Origin: an uncultured Collinsella sp.
Lineage (GTDB): Bacteria > Actinomycetota > Coriobacteriia > Coriobacteriales > Coriobacteriaceae
Length of the DNA: 6,585 nt
Assembly (NCBI GenBank): GCA_902478825.1
Contig: CABSMK010000095.1
Coordinates: 1-6,585 of the forward strand
Reading direction: 5' to 3'
Shown: positions 5,461 through 6,585 of the stretch, piece by piece
Layout of the letters: each line of letters begins with the position of its first letter
How positions within the stretch are numbered: the first letter of the stretch is position 1
Notes under the pieces: model-generated
Told to the model about the DNA's origin: nothing
What the model saw: only the letters and a program-made list of their open reading frames with translations
The model's database searches: none
Position numbers and translations under genes: made by a program

Positions 5461-6585
5461 CAGACGGGGTCTCCGCGTCGGCGTTGCCGGTGGCCCAGCG
5501 ATGGTAGCCAATAACAAACGGGTCCAGGTCGCCATCGTCAAGAACGGCCTCGACATTGCTGGTCTCCACGCCCGTGCGTAGGTCCTTGACCATCTGGTAC
5601 GGGTAGAGCACGTAGCTGCGAATCTGGTTGCCAAAACCAATCGTGGTCTTGGGTCCGCGGATCTCATCGAGTGCCTCGGCGCGCTTCTCGAGCTCAATCT
5701 CGTACAGGCGGGCCTTGAGGATCTGCATGCACGCGGCCTTGTTCTGAATCTGGCTGCGCTCGTTTTGACAGGTAACCACAATGCCGCTGGGGAAATGCGT
5801 CACGCGCACGGCGGAGTCGGTGGTGTTGACGCCCTGACCGCCCGGGCCGCTCGCGTGGTACACGTCCACGCGGATGTCATCGGGGCTGATCTCGATGTCG
5901 ATATCATCGGGTAGCACGGGGATGACCTCGACGCCGGCAAACGTGGTCTGGCGGCGCTTCTTGTCGTCGGTGGGGCTAATGCGAACCAAGCGGTGGACGC
6001 CGGCCTCGGCGCGCAGCATGCCAAATGCGTCCTTGCCCTCGACGGTAAAGGTCGCGCGGTCGATGCCGATGACCTCGGCTGCGGGACAGTCGTTGATGGT
6101 GACCTTCCAGCCGCGACGCTGGCAGTACTTCATGTACATCTTAAAGAGCATGAAGGTCCAGTCCTGGGCCTCCAGACCACCCTGTCCGGGCTTGATAGTC
6201 ACAATGGCATCGCCGTGATCGAACTCACCGGTAAACCAGCTCGAAAGCTCAAGCTCATCGATGGCGCGGGCCAGGCGCTCAGCCGTGGCCGCAGCCTCCT
6301 CGCGAAGGGCGGAGGCGTCGGGGTCATCCCCCATCTCCTCGGCAAGCTCCAGCGCGGCGCGGGCATCGGAAAGCTCGCCCCGCGCGGTATCCACGGCAGC
6401 GATATCTTCCTTGGTACGCGCGATCTCCTCCATGGTGGCACGGGCGGCGTCGGCGTCATCCCAAAAGCCAGGGGCAACACTTTTGGCCTCGAGCTCGGTC
6501 ACGCGCGTGCGCTTTTCGTCCAAATGGAGATACGACTCGACCTCGCCGAGCCGGTCCGCGAACGCGTCCAGCTCGGCGACTGTCT
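5456..6585 (-). CDS. prfB: Peptide chain release factor 2 (5' end outside window)
   Basis: RF2 recognises UAA and UGA in the ribosomal A site and triggers peptide release. The frame is open from the window edge; 375 codons plus the stop are visible, so only a few N-terminal residues are missing. The coiled domain 1 covers about the first 110 residues. The domain with KPGQGGLEAQDW (131-142) and GVHRLVRISPTDD (195-207) is codon-recognising, and the catalytic loop SGPGGQGVN includes GGQ at 248-250 (bases 5842-5834). The tripeptide that reads UGA, usually SPF in RF2, reads SPT here (203-205, bases 5977-5969); the rest of the protein is clearly RF2 and not RF1. The programmed +1 frameshift stop known from E. 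coli prfB is absent: the equivalent place reads Tyr-Leu-His-Leu-Asp (YLHLDEKR) with no UGA and no SD-like AGGGGG, so synthesis is not autoregulated that way. The TTG at 6523 is an internal Leu codon and not the start. Confidence 0.95.
   Translation of the reverse strand, partial: TVAELDAFADRLGEVESYLHLDEKRTRVTELEAKSVAPGFWDDADAARATMEEIARTKEDIAAVDTARGELSDARAALELAEEMGDDPDASALREEAAATAERLARAIDELELSSWFTGEFDHGDAIVTIKPGQGGLEAQDWTFMLFKMYMKYCQRRGWKVTINDCPAAEVIGIDRATFTVEGKDAFGMLRAEAGVHRLVRISPTDDKKRRQTTFAGVEVIPVLPDDIDIEISPDDIRVDVYHASGPGGQGVNTTDSAVRVTHFPSGIVVTCQNERSQIQNKAACMQILKARLYEIELEKRAEALDEIRGPKTTIGFGNQIRSYVLYPYQMVKDLRTGVETSNVEAVLDDGDLDPFVIGYHRWATGNADAETPSA

Noticed and set aside
6521..6523. TTG at 6521-6523 as the prfB start
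   Set aside because: The frame continues upstream with RF2-like sequence (EVESYLHLDEK), so this codon is an internal Leu and the true start is beyond the window.

Overview
The window looks like a piece of a high-GC Gram-positive chromosome. The class Coriobacteriia, genus Collinsella or a near relative, fits best. The reasons are GC-rich codon use, an actinobacterial-type RF2 without the frameshift stop, a transketolase split into two genes, and an FtsE with a long Ala/Pro/Gln-rich N-terminus. This is judged by eye, not by a database search. All six genes lie on the minus strand, so transcription runs from position 6585 towards position 1.

In transcription order: (1) prfB, peptide chain release factor 2, cut at its 5' end by the window edge (6585-5456). 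(2) A 167-base gap packed with four successive hairpins; the last is a textbook terminator whose T-run abuts the ribosome binding site of the next gene. (3) A YitT/DUF2179 family membrane protein (5288-4398). (4) A 207-base AT-rich gap that probably holds the transketolase promoter. (5) The N- and C-terminal halves of a split transketolase (4190-3360 and 3358-2417), one base apart and translationally coupled, followed by a 13-bp-stem hairpin. (6) A 504-base non-coding region (2416-1913) with two strong inverted-repeat elements, a weaker dyad and a likely ftsE promoter. (7) ftsE (1912-692) and ftsX (705 to the window edge, 3' end missing), overlapping by 14 bases.

Functionally this is mostly housekeeping. 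RF2 ends translation at UGA/UAA. The split transketolase serves the non-oxidative pentose phosphate pathway. FtsEX is the membrane ABC complex that controls peptidoglycan hydrolases at division. In many actinobacteria prfB, ftsE and ftsX are direct neighbours; here about 3.5 kb carrying yitT-like and transketolase genes separates them.

I see no defence system, mobile element gene, CRISPR array, tRNA or rRNA. The points most worth a second look are the FtsE N-terminal extension of about 170 residues, the SPT in place of SPF in the RF2 codon-recognition loop, the nested palindromic element at 2017-2139, the repeat at 2269-2335, and the hairpin cluster between prfB and the YitT gene.
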